A DNA stretch of 61,022 nucleotides, from assembly GCA_946184925.1 (NCBI GenBank), contig CAMHHL010000003.1:1-61022 (forward strand). The letters run 5' to 3'. This document shows positions 9,595-18,953 of the stretch, one piece after another (positions within the stretch are counted from its first letter, which is position 1; each line of letters begins with the position of its first letter). The notes beneath the pieces are model-generated. The model saw only the letters and a list, made by a program, of their open reading frames with translations. It had not been told where the DNA came from and searched no databases. A program made the position numbers and the translations under genes. Origin of the DNA: an uncultured Clostridia bacterium (GTDB lineage Bacteria; Bacillota; Clostridia; Oscillospirales; Acutalibacteraceae).

Positions 9595-9961
9595 AGCCGT
9601 TTTCCTCCTGACAAAACGCATTATCCAAATAATTTATGCTGATTTCACCTCGTTCATTCACAATAACCTCAGCAATATCAAATCGGGGCTGTAGATTTGA
9701 TTTGAATTGATTCATGTAACAGGAAGCGGTTCTGAGAATACGTCTGCGCTTTTTATAATCCACCGAAAAACGTGGTTCCAGCATCTGTCCGTCGGTTCTC
9801 GTCTTAACCTCAACAAAGATAATATACTCGCGGTTCCTTGCTATGATATCAATTTCTCCGAGCTTTGTCCGATAATTAGTCTCAAGAATTTTGTATTTAT
9901 TCTTTTTCAGGTAACGCACCGCAGCTTTTTCGCCTTTTTGACCGAGCTTCCTTTTATCCAT
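9581..9961 (-). CDS. yraN: UPF0102 endonuclease-fold protein YraN
   Basis: A 126-residue protein of the UPF0102 family, which has a Holliday-junction-resolvase-like nuclease fold but no firmly established role. Visible core residues are GEIDII near residue 36 and FVEVKTR near residue 50, corresponding to the D...ExK active-site pattern. It starts inside the last codons of rnhB (8-base overlap). The rnhB-yraN pair is a widely conserved arrangement. Confidence 0.93.
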   Translation of the reverse strand: MDKRKLGQKGEKAAVRYLKKNKYKILETNYRTKLGEIDIIARNREYIIFVEVKTRTDGQMLEPRFSVDYKKRRRILRTASCYMNQFKSNLQPRFDIAEVIVNERGEISINYLDNAFCQEENGYAVF

Positions 9962-10574
9962 TGTTCTTGTTCAAGAGTTTTTTCAGGAAACTCATTCGGT
10001 GTATCTCGCAGGGGCCGTATTCGAGAATTGCCTCGGTGTGCGCCTTTGTTCCGTAGCCCTTGTGTTTTTCAAAGCCGTACTGAGGATATTTAACGGCATA
10101 TTCATAACATAGCCTGTCTCGGCTGACCTTAGCGAGGATTGAAGCGGCTGCGATTGAAGCTGATTTAGCATCGCCTTTTATAACGTATTCACACGGAATA
10201 TCGAGCGGCGGAAGACGGTTTCCGTCTATCATTGCGTAATCGGCAGGTACTTCAAGACCTTCAACAGCTCGTCTCATTGCGAGCATTGTAGCGTTGAGAA
10301 TGTTCATTTCTTCAATTTCTTCGACCGTTGCAAATGCTATTGAATATGCAAGCGCATCTTTTTTGATAACGCCAAAAAGGGCTTCGCGCTTTTTTTCGGT
10401 CAGCTTTTTTGAATCATTTACGCCTTCGATTATTTGATTCGGATGCAAAATCACCGCAGCTGCGCAGACAGGACCGGCAAGCGGACCTCTGCCGGCTTCA
10501 TCAACTCCGCAGATATATTCAAAACCTTTGTTACGGGCTTCATTTTCATAAAACAGCCAATCATTTTTTTCCAT
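9954..10574 (-). CDS. rnhB: Ribonuclease HII
   Basis: RNase HII cuts the RNA strand of RNA-DNA hybrids and removes single ribonucleotides from DNA. The 206-residue product shows the first catalytic Asp and the following Glu in [25 protein letters not shown], and the later acidic residue in AMIDGN. I prefer the ATG at 10574 (GGAG about 9 bases upstream). The open frame could also start at a TTG at 10598, inside rbgA. It overlaps yraN at its 3' end. Confidence 0.96.
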   Translation of the reverse strand: MEKNDWLFYENEARNKGFEYICGVDEAGRGPLAGPVCAAAVILHPNQIIEGVNDSKKLTEKKREALFGVIKKDALAYSIAFATVEEIEEMNILNATMLAMRRAVEGLEVPADYAMIDGNRLPPLDIPCEYVIKGDAKSASIAAASILAKVSRDRLCYEYAVKYPQYGFEKHKGYGTKAHTEAILEYGPCEIHRMSFLKKLLNKNNG

Positions 10575-10578
10575 ATTC

Positions 10579-11454
10579 CTATTCTCCGGGATATTCAAGC
10601 GTTATATTTCCGAATTTACCGTCTCTGTATTCATCCATGACAAGGGATGCGGCTCTTTCGGTATCAATTTCTCCGCCGGAAATAAGCATTCCGCGCTTTC
10701 TGCCTACTACAGCGAGCATATCGTAACCTGACTTATCCTTGATATCACTCTCGGTAAGTTTAAATCTTTGGAGGAATTCCTGAGTCGGATGCTTCATCAT
10801 GAGTTCAAGAAAATCAACCGCTAAAAGCTCTATATCGAGAATGTTATCCTTGATAGCACCGGTGAAAGCCAGATGCTCTCCGACTGTCATGTCATCAAAT
10901 TTTGGCCATAATACGCCGGGAGTATCTAGCATTTCAAGATCTTTCGAAATCGTGTACCATTGATTTCCTCGGGTAACGCCCGGTCTGTCCTCAACCTTAG
11001 CGCGCGTTTGTTTGGCGATTCTGTTAATAAAAGACGATTTACCGACATTTGGGATTCCGACAATCATAACACGCAGGATTGGATTTTTCATTCCTTTTGC
11101 CTGTTTTGATTTAAATTTATCAGCAAGGATACTTCTGACTGACGGGACAAACTGATTCAACCCTTTTCCGCTTTTGCAATCAACCGGAATCGCCTTTATT
11201 TCTAATTTCGAATAATAGTCCACCCATTGCTTTGTCGCGTTGCGATTAGCCTTGTCGCACTTATTAAGCAAAACAAGTTTGGGTTTGTTCTGAATCAACT
11301 CGGCAAGGTCAGGGTTACTGCTACTGACGGGAATTCTGGCGTCAATAATCTCAACAACTATATCTATCAACTTGATATCTGACTGAATCTGTCGCCTTGT
11401 TTTGGTCATATGACCGGGAAACCACTGAATATACTGTTTGTTTTGATTTTCCAT
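10579..11454 (-). CDS. rbgA: Ribosome biogenesis GTPase RbgA/YlqF
   Basis: RbgA is an essential 50S assembly GTPase in Firmicutes. The 291-residue protein has the circularly permuted GTPase order typical of the family: NKCD (G4) comes first, then the P-loop GIPNVGKSS, then DTPG (G3). The C-terminal domain for rRNA contact follows. It is separated from the upstream lepB by a terminator hairpin and leads into rnhB and yraN. Confidence 0.96.
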   Translation of the reverse strand: MENQNKQYIQWFPGHMTKTRRQIQSDIKLIDIVVEIIDARIPVSSSNPDLAELIQNKPKLVLLNKCDKANRNATKQWVDYYSKLEIKAIPVDCKSGKGLNQFVPSVRSILADKFKSKQAKGMKNPILRVMIVGIPNVGKSSFINRIAKQTRAKVEDRPGVTRGNQWYTISKDLEMLDTPGVLWPKFDDMTVGEHLAFTGAIKDNILDIELLAVDFLELMMKHPTQEFLQRFKLTESDIKDKSGYDMLAVVGRKRGMLISGGEIDTERAASLVMDEYRDGKFGNITLEYPGE

Positions 11455-11477
11455 AGCTAAACTCCGTAATAATAAAA

Positions 11478-11513
11478 CTCACACCTATTATATAACAGAT
11501 GTGAGTTTTTAAC
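11478..11513 (-). terminator. Terminator hairpin between lepB and rbgA
   Basis: In the minus direction, ACTCACATCT pairs with AGGTGTGAGT around an AT-rich loop and is followed by TTTATTATTA. It sits just after the lepB stop (11522) and before the rbgA ATG. It could act in both directions because A-rich and T-rich flanks are present on both sides. Confidence 0.75.
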
Positions 11514-11521
11514 AATAAATT

Positions 11522-12103
11522 TTAATAAAGAAATTTTATATCGTTAAACGGAAAAACCACTGCCTGCGCCTTTCCTATGACATTCTCAGTGTCAATGAGA
11601 CCGATTTCCTTTGAGCGGCTGTCAAGCGAAACGGTACGGTTGTCGCCCATAACAAAGACCTTGCCTGACGGAATCTTGAGGGGTTTTGTAATTATTCCCT
11701 GCTCGGTGTTGCCCTGAATATAAGGTTCATCGAGAACTTTTCCGTCAACAGTTACAACATTGTCCTTGATCGAAATCGTCTGACCTTCCGTGGCTATAAC
11801 TCTCTTTATAATCGGCTCTGTGTATTCTGCTCCGTGACTGATAACGACTATGTCATTCTGCTGCGGAGTATAAAAAAAGTTTGTAACAATGACCTTATCC
11901 TTATTCTGCAAGGTTTCAAGCATAGAGGTTCCGCTTACATCCACAAGCCTGATGAAGAACGTGAGAAGCATAACGACTATGGCAACAGCAAAGACAAGCG
12001 AATGAATCCACTCATATAGACTTGAAGTGCCTTCGGATTTTTTCAGATGAATGGTGCGTGCAACAATATTACCGCGTTTTTTATCCGATGATGGTGTTTT
12101 CAT
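11522..12103 (-). CDS. lepB: Signal peptidase I (second tandem copy)
   Basis: A 193-residue membrane protease that removes signal peptides from exported proteins. One transmembrane segment (about residues 34-53) is followed by the catalytic Ser60 in SGTSM and Lys100 in IIKRVIATEG, and by the box MGDNR with S-DSR after it. It is clearly a paralogue of the neighbouring gene at 12118-12708, with long shared stretches such as KVLDEPYIQG and KRVIATEGQT. Both active sites are intact. Gene duplication followed by divergence in substrate preference is plausible but not shown. Confidence 0.95.
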   Translation of the reverse strand: MKTPSSDKKRGNIVARTIHLKKSEGTSSLYEWIHSLVFAVAIVVMLLTFFIRLVDVSGTSMLETLQNKDKVIVTNFFYTPQQNDIVVISHGAEYTEPIIKRVIATEGQTISIKDNVVTVDGKVLDEPYIQGNTEQGIITKPLKIPSGKVFVMGDNRTVSLDSRSKEIGLIDTENVIGKAQAVVFPFNDIKFLY

Positions 12104-12117
12104 ACAATCACCTTAAA

Positions 12118-12708
12118 TCAATAAATATACTTAATTCTGTCGAACGGGAAAGCTACAAACTGTACCTTTCCTATGACATCATTTACGTCAATGAGACCAA
12201 TTTTCTGCGAACGGCTGTCACTTGAATTGGAACGGTTATCGCCCATAACAAACAGCTTTCCCTCGGGAATTACCCTCGGAATCTCAGCGTCCTCTTTGAT
12301 TGTTCTCCCCTGAATATACGGCTCGTCAAGAACCTTTCCGTCAACAGTAACCGTGTTTTTGTCAAAATCTATATCAAGAGTCTGACCTTCGGTCGCGATA
12401 ACGCGTTTCACAAGCGGATCCTTGAACTCAACACCGTGGCTGATGATGATAACATCATTCTGAGCCGGAGTGTACATAAAGTTTGTTACAATAACCTTAT
12501 CGTTGTTCAAAAGCGTCGGTGTCATTGACGGACCGTCGACGTCAACAAGTCTGAAGAAAAAAGTCAGCACAATTACAACCACAGCGACAGCAAACACAAA
12601 GGTGTGAATCCAATCGTAAAGCGACGCAGTGCCCTTGGATTGCTTGAGGTGGATTGTGCGGGGCTGAATTTTTCTTTCTTTTTGAAGCTTTTTCTCTTCT
12701 TTTTTCAT
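12118..12708 (-). CDS. lepB: Signal peptidase I (first tandem copy)
   Basis: A 196-residue type I signal peptidase with a highly charged, Lys-rich cytosolic N-terminus, one transmembrane segment (about residues 36-56), the catalytic Ser in DGPSM and Lys in LVKRVIATEG, and the MGDNRSNSSDSR box. It is followed after 14 bases by a second copy. It sits just after the rplS terminator; rplS-lepB-rbgA is the standard Firmicutes order. I see no separate promoter, so expression may come from terminator readthrough. Confidence 0.95.
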   Translation of the reverse strand: MKKEEKKLQKERKIQPRTIHLKQSKGTASLYDWIHTFVFAVAVVVIVLTFFFRLVDVDGPSMTPTLLNNDKVIVTNFMYTPAQNDVIIISHGVEFKDPLVKRVIATEGQTLDIDFDKNTVTVDGKVLDEPYIQGRTIKEDAEIPRVIPEGKLFVMGDNRSNSSDSRSQKIGLIDVNDVIGKVQFVAFPFDRIKYIY

Positions 12709-12727
12709 AACATTATCCTTAGATAGT

Positions 12728-12750
12728 AAAAAAGGGGCTGTAAAGCCCCC
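12728..12750 (-). terminator. Intrinsic terminator after rplS
   Basis: GGGGCTTTACAGCCCC followed by TTTTTT in the minus direction, 9 bases after the rplS stop codon. It is a compact stem with a T-run, positioned before lepB. Confidence 0.9.
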
Positions 12751-12758
12751 TAGATACT

Positions 12759-13100
12759 TTAGATTTGTTCCTTAACCTTGGCAGCCTTACCAACACGATC
12801 ACGGAGATAGTAGAGCTTAGCTCTTCTGACCTTACCGCGACGAACAACCTGAACGTTTCTTACGTTGGGTGAGTGAAGCGGGAATACCCTCTCAACACCT
12901 ACGCCGTAAGCTACACGTCTGACTGTGAAAGTCTCAGCTACACCGGAACCTCTCTTGGCAATTACTGTGCCTTCGAACATCTGGATTCTTTCTCTCTGTC
13001 CCTCACGGATGTTAACGGAAACTCTTACTGTGTCACCGATGCCAAACTGAGGAACCTCTGCCTTTACTGAATCGGCAGCGATTGTTTTTAATGCGTCCAT
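12759..13100 (-). CDS. rplS: 50S ribosomal protein L19
   Basis: L19 is a 50S subunit protein at the interface with the 30S. The 113-residue length and motifs such as [20 protein letters not shown] and [13 protein letters not shown] are diagnostic. It has its own sigma-A promoter and a structured leader of about 120 bases, and is followed at once by a terminator, so it can be expressed on its own ahead of lepB. Confidence 0.98.
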   Translation of the reverse strand: MDALKTIAADSVKAEVPQFGIGDTVRVSVNIREGQRERIQMFEGTVIAKRGSGVAETFTVRRVAYGVGVERVFPLHSPNVRNVQVVRRGKVRRAKLYYLRDRVGKAAKVKEQI

Positions 13101-13220
13101 ATTGAACCTCCTGTAAATTTCAGATATTCATACACCATACGATATAGAGGACTATCCGCTTCAAATTGCGGCTGAAAGCCGTTTCTTGAACCCCATTACA
13201 TAGTAACGGTATCCAAATGC
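13101..13220 (-). ncRNA. Structured 5' leader of rplS, candidate L19 leader
   Basis: About 120 bases lie between the predicted transcription start and the rplS ATG. In the transcript direction there is a 7-bp stem (CCGTTAC with GTAATGG, 13193-13209) and then a compact stem CGGCT-TTC-AGCCG (13169-13181). Bacillus species carry an L19 leader at this place (Rfam family L19_leader), so an autoregulatory leader is likely. I cannot confirm the family match without a covariance search. Confidence 0.5.
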
Positions 13221-13226
13221 CTAAAT

Positions 13227-13255
13227 ATAATATCACAAAAGAAGAATAAATGCAA
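13227..13255 (-). promoter_or_regulatory. Sigma-A promoter of rplS
   Basis: TTGCAT (13250-13255) and TATTAT (13227-13232) on the minus strand with a 17-base spacer, just after the rluD stop at 13268. Confidence 0.7.
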
Positions 13256-13267
13256 GTGTTTTTTTAA

Positions 13268-14191
13268 TTATTTGCTTATGTTTTCCAATTTAGTCAGCAA
13301 GCGCCTAAAATACTCCGGCAGCTCGGAAGAAAACTCCATATATTCTCCCGAAACCGGATGAATAAATCCGATTTTACGAGCGTGTAAACATTGTCCCTCA
13401 AAGCTCAGCTTCTCGTTTTTCATCCCGTAAACGTCGTCACCCGCAATCGGATGACCTATATAAGCCATGTGAACTCTTATCTGATGAGTTCGACCGGTTT
13501 CCAGGATACATTTTATGTAGCTATAGCCTTTATATCTCTTTATAACCTCGTAATGTGTAACTGCGTTTTTGGAATTTTTCTGAGTTACAGTCATCTTTTT
13601 TCGGTCGATATGATGTCGACCTATCGGTGCGTCAACTGTTCCTTTTTCATCTTTGAAATTTCCAACCGCTATTGCTTCATACTCACGGGTAAAGCTGTGT
13701 TCCTTTATCTGTTCGGCAAGTCCTCGATGAGCGGCGTCGTTCTTCGCGACAATAAGAAGACCGCTTGTATTTTTATCAATTCTATGAACAATTCCGGGTC
13801 TCATTACGCCGTTTATTCCGGACAAATCTCCCTTGCAATGATAAAGAAGAGCATTTACGAGCGTTCCGGAATAATTCCCTGCAGCCGGATGCACAACCAT
13901 TCCCTTTGGCTTGTTAACCACAAGAAGGTCGTTGTCCTCATAAACTATATCAAGAGGAATATTCTCAGCCACAGCTTCATAACTAACCGGAGCCGGAACA
14001 GAAATCTCGAGAATATCATTTTCTTTAATTGTACAGCTCTTAGAAACAATCTTTCCGTTGAGCCTGACATTGTCAGATTCTATCAGCTTTGCAGCGGACG
14101 AGCGCGTTGTATTCTCAATTTTGAGCGCAATAAACTTATCTATTCTGAGGCCTGCGCTCTCGTCGTCAACTGTTAACGTATAATTCGTCAT
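13268..14191 (-). CDS. 23S rRNA pseudouridine synthase, RluD/YlyB type
   Basis: A 307-residue RluA-family pseudouridine synthase. It has an N-terminal S4 RNA-binding domain (about residues 14-60) and the catalytic motif HRIDKNTSGLL with the active Asp, followed by GRTHQIRVH. The gene overlaps the lspA stop by 4 bases (ATGA), matching the lspA-rluD pair seen in Bacillus. The exact modified base (helix 69 positions for RluD) is inferred from family and context, not from the sequence. Confidence 0.93.
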   Translation of the reverse strand: MTNYTLTVDDESAGLRIDKFIALKIENTTRSSAAKLIESDNVRLNGKIVSKSCTIKENDILEISVPAPVSYEAVAENIPLDIVYEDNDLLVVNKPKGMVVHPAAGNYSGTLVNALLYHCKGDLSGINGVMRPGIVHRIDKNTSGLLIVAKNDAAHRGLAEQIKEHSFTREYEAIAVGNFKDEKGTVDAPIGRHHIDRKKMTVTQKNSKNAVTHYEVIKRYKGYSYIKCILETGRTHQIRVHMAYIGHPIAGDDVYGMKNEKLSFEGQCLHARKIGFIHPVSGEYMEFSSELPEYFRRLLTKLENISK

Positions 14192-14667
14192 TGCTTTTTA
14201 TCCTTTTTTTCGAGAAAGTTTGAATAGACTATCAGATAAACGACCATCAGTCCGGCACCTACCGTAACGCAGTAATCCGCAAAATTGCATACCGGCGGAA
14301 AAAAGCTTACGCTCAAATAATCTACAACATAACCGTAAAAAATTCTGTCAATCAGATTTCCGATTCCGCCTCCGATTATAAGAATGGAAGCAGCGTTAAA
14401 GAGTTTGTTTGTAATGCGTTTTTTTACAATAAAGACTATAAGCGCAATAAGAATAATAATTGTGAAAGCAATAAATATCCAGCGCGCGTCGGCAAGCATT
14501 CCGAACGCAGCTCCCCTGTTCTCAACATATTTCAGAGAAAACAGCCCCGGAATCACTTCAAAGGTTCCGACAGGCTTTAGATTAGTCATTACAATAAGCT
14601 TTATAATATAATCAAGAATAACAATTACGGCTGATAATCCGAAAACAATATATAACAAAACCAACAC
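14188..14667 (-). CDS. lspA: Lipoprotein signal peptidase (signal peptidase II)
   Basis: LspA is a polytopic aspartyl protease that cleaves diacylglyceryl-prolipoproteins. The 159-residue product has four hydrophobic segments. Conserved boxes are ENRGAAFGM, GGGIGNLIDR, GYVVDYL (first Asp) and CNFADYCVTVG (second Asp). It lies downstream of ileS after a gap with two hairpins and is coupled to rluD. Confidence 0.96.
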   Translation of the reverse strand: MLVLLYIVFGLSAVIVILDYIIKLIVMTNLKPVGTFEVIPGLFSLKYVENRGAAFGMLADARWIFIAFTIIILIALIVFIVKKRITNKLFNAASILIIGGGIGNLIDRIFYGYVVDYLSVSFFPPVCNFADYCVTVGAGLMVVYLIVYSNFLEKKDKKQ

Positions 14668-14675
14668 TCCGTTTG

Positions 14676-14726
14676 CCGCGTTACGCGGAATATTATCAGA
14701 GCCGATGTAGCAACGGCTACACCGGC
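14676..14726 (-). repeat. Pair of hairpins between ileS and lspA
   Basis: Reading the minus strand after the ileS stop, an 11-bp stem with one G-U pair (14701-14726, loop CGTT) is followed by a perfect 5-bp stem CCGCG-TAA-CGCGG (14676-14688). Neither has a proper T-run, so this is not a clear intrinsic terminator. A processing site, a transcript stabiliser or a small dispersed repeat are all possible. Confidence 0.5.
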
Positions 14727-14735
14727 CCGAATTAA

Positions 14736-17498
14736 TTATTCAAAGAATTTGCAGCAGTGCGCGCAGAGAGTCGGGTGAGTTGAATTCTGTCCGACAGTCT
14801 TGCTGATGCTCCAGCATCTTTCGCACTTTTCGCCCTCTGCCTTTTCAGCAGTGACAGCGAGTTCTCCGTCATTCTCCTTGACTACAACCTCGGAGACGAT
14901 GAGAGCCGGCTTGATTTCATCGGCAACCCTGTTAAGGAAACCGAGTGTTTCACCGGAAGCTGAGACCGTAACCTTAGCTTCAAGAGAAGATTTAATAGTC
15001 TTACTCTTAACAAGAACCTCAATTTCCTTCTTCGCTTCATCTCTGAGAGCACGGATTCTTTCCCAATCAGTCATAAAGCTGTCATCAACATTTATGTCAA
15101 TTGTTTTTGGCATATCGTTAAAGAGAATATTCTCGGTGTTGTCGGAAGCTCTGTGAGGCATAAAGCTCCAGATTTCGTCCGAAGTATAAGCGAGAATCGG
15201 GCAAAGCATTCTTGTCATAGCGTCAAGAATCAGATAAATTGCGCTCTGAGCGGAGCGGCGCTCGAGGCTGTTCTTCTTCTCGGTGTACAGTCTATCCTTG
15301 AGTACATCGAGATAGAAGTTTGACATATCGACTACGCAGAAATTGTGAATGCTGTGATATACCTGATGGAACTCATACCTGTCATATGAAGCGATAACCT
15401 TCTCAATAAGGTTGTTAAGAGTTTTTACAGCCCACTTGTCTATATTAGTCATATCATCGGGAGCGACCATATCTGTATCGGGATTAAAGTCGCTGATATT
15501 ACCGAGGATATATCTGGCGGTATTTCTGATTTTTCTGTATGACTCGGACATTTGCTTGAGTATTTCTCTTGAAATGCTGATATCCGACTGATAGTCAGCT
15601 GAAGATACCCAAAGTCTGAGCACGTCGGCGCCGTACTGAGTAATAACCTCCTGAGGACTGATTCCATTGCCGAGAGACTTACTCATCTTGCGTCTCTCCA
15701 TATCGAGAATCATACCGTGTGTAAGAACAGTTTTGTAAGGAGCCTTGCCTTCTGTCGCTACAGCTGTGAGCAGAGAGGACTGGAACCAACCTCTGTACTG
15801 ATCGTTACCTTCAAGGTACATATCAGCCTGTTCTCCGAGATACGGACGACGCTTTACAACTGCCCTGTGCGAAGAACCGCTGTCGAACCAAACATCCATG
15901 ATATCCTTTTCCTTATCAAAGGACGTGCCACCGCACTTGGAGCACTTGGTTCCCTCGGGAAGAAGCTCGGAAGCCTCTCTCTCAAACCAAGCATTGGAGC
16001 CTTCTTTCTCAAAGATTGAAGCAACGTTAAGCATTGCGTCTTTATCAACATGAGGCTCACCGCAATCCTTACAATAGAAAATCGGAATCGGAACACCCCA
16101 TTTGCGCTGGCGCGAGATACACCAGTCCTTGCGGTCTCTGACCATCGAAGTAATTCTGTCCTTGCCCCATGCAGGAATCCATTCAACAGTATTAATAGCT
16201 TCAACAGCTACATCCTTGAAGTCGTCAACCGAGCAGAACCACTGGTCTGTAGCTCTGAACAGAATCGGTGACTTGCATCTCCAACAGTGAGGATACTGGT
16301 GGATAATCTTCTTAAGTGCAAAGAGCGAACCGTGCTCATCAAGATACATAGCGATTTTTTTGTTCGCTTCATCAGTTGTGAAACCGGCAAACTGACCTGC
16401 TTCCTCAGTGAGAACTCCATTGGCGTCTACAGGACAGATTGTGGGAATATCATAGTTCTGACAAACATTATAGTCGTCAACACCGTGACCGGGAGCAGTA
16501 TGAACGCAGCCGGTGCCGCTTTCAAGCGTTACATGTTCACCGACAATGATAAGAGATTCCCTGTCAAGGAACGGATGAGCGGCCTTCATATATTCAAGCT
16601 CGCTGCCCTTGATGGTTGCAACAACCTCATAATCGGTAATTTCAGCCATTTCAAGCGCACTCTTGTAGAGCTCGGTTGCCATAATATAGTATTCATCACC
16701 ATGCTTGATGATTGAATATTCATAGCGAGGACCTACGCAGATTGCAAGGTTAGCGGGAAGAGTCCAGGTTGTTGTAGTCCAGATGACAAAATTAACCTTT
16801 GACGGTTCAATGCCCATCGCTTCAAACTTTCCGAGATCATCGGTAACCTTGAATTTGACATAGATTGAGTGGCACGGATCCTCCGCGTATTCAATCTCGG
16901 CTTCCGCAAGAGCGGTTTTACACTCAGGACACCAATAAACAGGCTTGAGACCTTTGTAGATGTAACCCTTTGTTGCCATTTCCGCAAAAACCTTAATCTG
17001 CTCGGCTTCAAATTCATGCTTCAGGGTAATATAAGGATTATCCCACTCACCGATTACGCCGAGGCGCTTGAACTGTTCGCGCTGGTCGTTAATATAACCT
17101 GTAACAAACTTCTCACAAAGCTTGCGGAGCTCCAGCACGGAAATATCCGCAGAACTGCCTATGCCTGCCTTTTGTCTAGCCTTGAGCTCCGTGGGAAGTC
17201 CATGGGTATCCCATCCCGGAACATAAGGAGACTTGAAGCCTGCCATGTTCTTATAGCGGACAATGAAGTCCTTGAGTATTTTATTAAGCGCGTGACCGAG
17301 GTGAATATCGCCGTTCGCGTAAGGCGGTCCGTCATGGAGCACATAGAGGGGCTTACCCTCGTTTTTCTCCATAAGTTTGTCATATACTTTGTTATCTTCC
17401 CACTTCTTCAAAGTAACAGGCTCACTCTTAGGCAAGCCTGCTCTCATCGGAAATTCTGTTTTGGGAAGATTTAATGTGGAATTATAATCCTGAGGCAT
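14736..17498 (-). CDS. ileS: Isoleucyl-tRNA synthetase
   Basis: IleRS charges tRNA-Ile. The 920-residue class I synthetase has the HIGH box as HLGHALNK near residue 65, a long CP1 editing insertion, the MSKS box in RRKMSKSLGN, and a C-terminal zinc finger (CERCW, then CAHCC near the end). It follows divIVA by 22 bases in the conserved divIVA-ileS-lspA order. There is no room for the T-box leader that controls ileS in many Firmicutes. Confidence 0.98.
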   Translation of the reverse strand: MPQDYNSTLNLPKTEFPMRAGLPKSEPVTLKKWEDNKVYDKLMEKNEGKPLYVLHDGPPYANGDIHLGHALNKILKDFIVRYKNMAGFKSPYVPGWDTHGLPTELKARQKAGIGSSADISVLELRKLCEKFVTGYINDQREQFKRLGVIGEWDNPYITLKHEFEAEQIKVFAEMATKGYIYKGLKPVYWCPECKTALAEAEIEYAEDPCHSIYVKFKVTDDLGKFEAMGIEPSKVNFVIWTTTTWTLPANLAICVGPRYEYSIIKHGDEYYIMATELYKSALEMAEITDYEVVATIKGSELEYMKAAHPFLDRESLIIVGEHVTLESGTGCVHTAPGHGVDDYNVCQNYDIPTICPVDANGVLTEEAGQFAGFTTDEANKKIAMYLDEHGSLFALKKIIHQYPHCWRCKSPILFRATDQWFCSVDDFKDVAVEAINTVEWIPAWGKDRITSMVRDRKDWCISRQRKWGVPIPIFYCKDCGEPHVDKDAMLNVASIFEKEGSNAWFEREASELLPEGTKCSKCGGTSFDKEKDIMDVWFDSGSSHRAVVKRRPYLGEQADMYLEGNDQYRGWFQSSLLTAVATEGKAPYKTVLTHGMILDMERRKMSKSLGNGISPQEVITQYGADVLRLWVSSADYQSDISISREILKQMSESYRKIRNTARYILGNISDFNPDTDMVAPDDMTNIDKWAVKTLNNLIEKVIASYDRYEFHQVYHSIHNFCVVDMSNFYLDVLKDRLYTEKKNSLERRSAQSAIYLILDAMTRMLCPILAYTSDEIWSFMPHRASDNTENILFNDMPKTIDINVDDSFMTDWERIRALRDEAKKEIEVLVKSKTIKSSLEAKVTVSASGETLGFLNRVADEIKPALIVSEVVVKENDGELAVTAEKAEGEKCERCWSISKTVGQNSTHPTLCAHCCKFFE

Positions 17499-17520
17499 TT
17501 AAATCTACTCTCCAATTTTA

Positions 17521-18192
17521 TTAGTCGGCGTCAACATCATAGTTCTCGCCGAACTTAAGATTTGAATATTTGCTGTCTTCTGTCGGTACAAACTCTACAT
17601 CCTGAGAATGTGAGGAAACAGGCTCGAAGGTCTCTTCGGCTTTCTTAACGGGAGCAGCCTTTGCAGGCTCAACCTTGGGAGCGGGCTTCTCCTCAACGGG
17701 CTCTGTGGGATACTTTTCATCAAGCTCGTCCTTTGCGCGAATAAGCGCAGCGTCTGTGGGAAGATCGTTGATTGAGTTGAGGTGCTTCTTATAGAGAGCG
17801 TCGAGCTCGTTTCTGAGTTCAACGGAATCACTCTTAAGCTTGAGATAAATACCCTTCTGGCTTGCTGTGGCAGCGTTGGCGTCTTTAAGAATAGATGCAG
17901 CCTTCGCTTCAGCTTCAGCTACAATGCTCGCAGCCTTGGCGTTAGCTTCCTTTATGGAAGAATCGGCAACGCGCTGTGATGTGATTAGAGCGTTTCTGAC
18001 AGTTTCCTCGTCAGCTCTGTACTGCTCAACACGCGTAGCAAGGATATCCATCTTGCGAATAAGGTCGGATTTTTCTTTTTTCATCTGCTCAAAGGTAAGA
18101 ATAACTTCATCAATAAATGCGTCTACATCCTCACCCCTGTATCCTCTGCCCTGTCTGAAGGATACTTCCTTAATTTCATCGATAGTTAACAT
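17521..18192 (-). CDS. divIVA: Cell-division/polarity protein DivIVA
   Basis: DivIVA marks curved membrane at poles and septa. The 223-residue product opens with the family signature (LTIDEIKEVSFRQGRGYRGE, residues 2-21), including the membrane-binding turn, followed by a coiled coil to about residue 150 and a Pro/Ala/Lys-rich low-complexity tail. It sits between ylmH and ileS in the division cluster. Confidence 0.95.
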   Translation of the reverse strand: MLTIDEIKEVSFRQGRGYRGEDVDAFIDEVILTFEQMKKEKSDLIRKMDILATRVEQYRADEETVRNALITSQRVADSSIKEANAKAASIVAEAEAKAASILKDANAATASQKGIYLKLKSDSVELRNELDALYKKHLNSINDLPTDAALIRAKDELDEKYPTEPVEEKPAPKVEPAKAAPVKKAEETFEPVSSHSQDVEFVPTEDSKYSNLKFGENYDVDAD

Positions 18193-18203
18193 TTTTTACA
18201 CTC

Positions 18204-18953
18204 CTATCTGTAATGTTCAATATTGATTTTCAGCCGACCCTTTTTGGTAAGACCGGACTGCCCCTTTATAATATATTTTCCCTTACCTCTGATAGTAAGG
18301 ATGTCATCTTGCCTGAGAAAATGACTGACATTTTTGCTCTCCGAATAATTGACCATAACTTTTCCGGATGTAATAAGCGAAGCGGTTTTGTCGCGAGACA
18401 ATCCGGTGATTGCGGCAACAATAACATCGAGCCTCATAGAGCTTACTGTAAAAACAAGCTCATCAAATTGTTGTTCAAAGCTCACATCGCATTCAGACTC
18501 CGATATAAGCTTGACTCCCGCACGTCCGATTTTAAATATCTGAGACCTTATGTAATCGGCAATCTCTGATTTCACAAAGCAAATTGCAGATTCATCACCG
18601 ACAATAATATCCCCTATACAGTCTCTCTCGATTCCAAGTCCCATAAGCGCTCCGAGAAAATCGCGGTGACCGAGCTTATCAAAGCGCTTGAAGCCGAAGC
18701 AAACCTTTTCAACAGGATAATCATCGGGAAGCAAATCATCGTCATATGAGCCCAAGATTTTTCTCTGAGCATTCTCATATCCGCCGAAATAAGAAATATT
18801 AAGTCCTCTTCCGGCAAAATAATCATTGAGAATGAACTGTTCTCTTTCGTTCAAAAAGCCCAGAAAGCACGGCTTGTGCCTGAGCTTGGAAAGCCGAACG
18901 GTATCCTCAGCTCTCGAAAGCAGAGATTTATCGTCTTTATCAGAAGTATACAC
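18204..18953 (-). CDS. ylmH: S4-domain RNA-binding protein YlmH
   Basis: YlmH is an S4-domain RNA-binding protein of the division cluster, linked in Bacillus to ribosome quality control. The product is 249 residues if it starts at the GTG at 18953, which follows GGAG by 7 bases inside the sepF end. An in-frame ATG at 18971 and another at 19001 have no ribosome site. The S4 domain lies at about residues 165-230 (RLDVIVAAITGLSRDKTASLI in part). It overlaps sepF by 14 bases. Confidence 0.88.
   Translation of the reverse strand: MYTSDKDDKSLLSRAEDTVRLSKLRHKPCFLGFLNEREQFILNDYFAGRGLNISYFGGYENAQRKILGSYDDDLLPDDYPVEKVCFGFKRFDKLGHRDFLGALMGLGIERDCIGDIIVGDESAICFVKSEIADYIRSQIFKIGRAGVKLISESECDVSFEQQFDELVFTVSSMRLDVIVAAITGLSRDKTASLITSGKVMVNYSESKNVSHFLRQDDILTIRGKGKYIIKGQSGLTKKGRLKINIEHYR

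Noticed and set aside
9707-10093. Plus-strand open frames of 100-260 codons inside many minus-strand genes
   Set aside because: They lie antisense to well-recognised genes, have no ribosome sites or family motifs, and reflect codon bias of the true strand.
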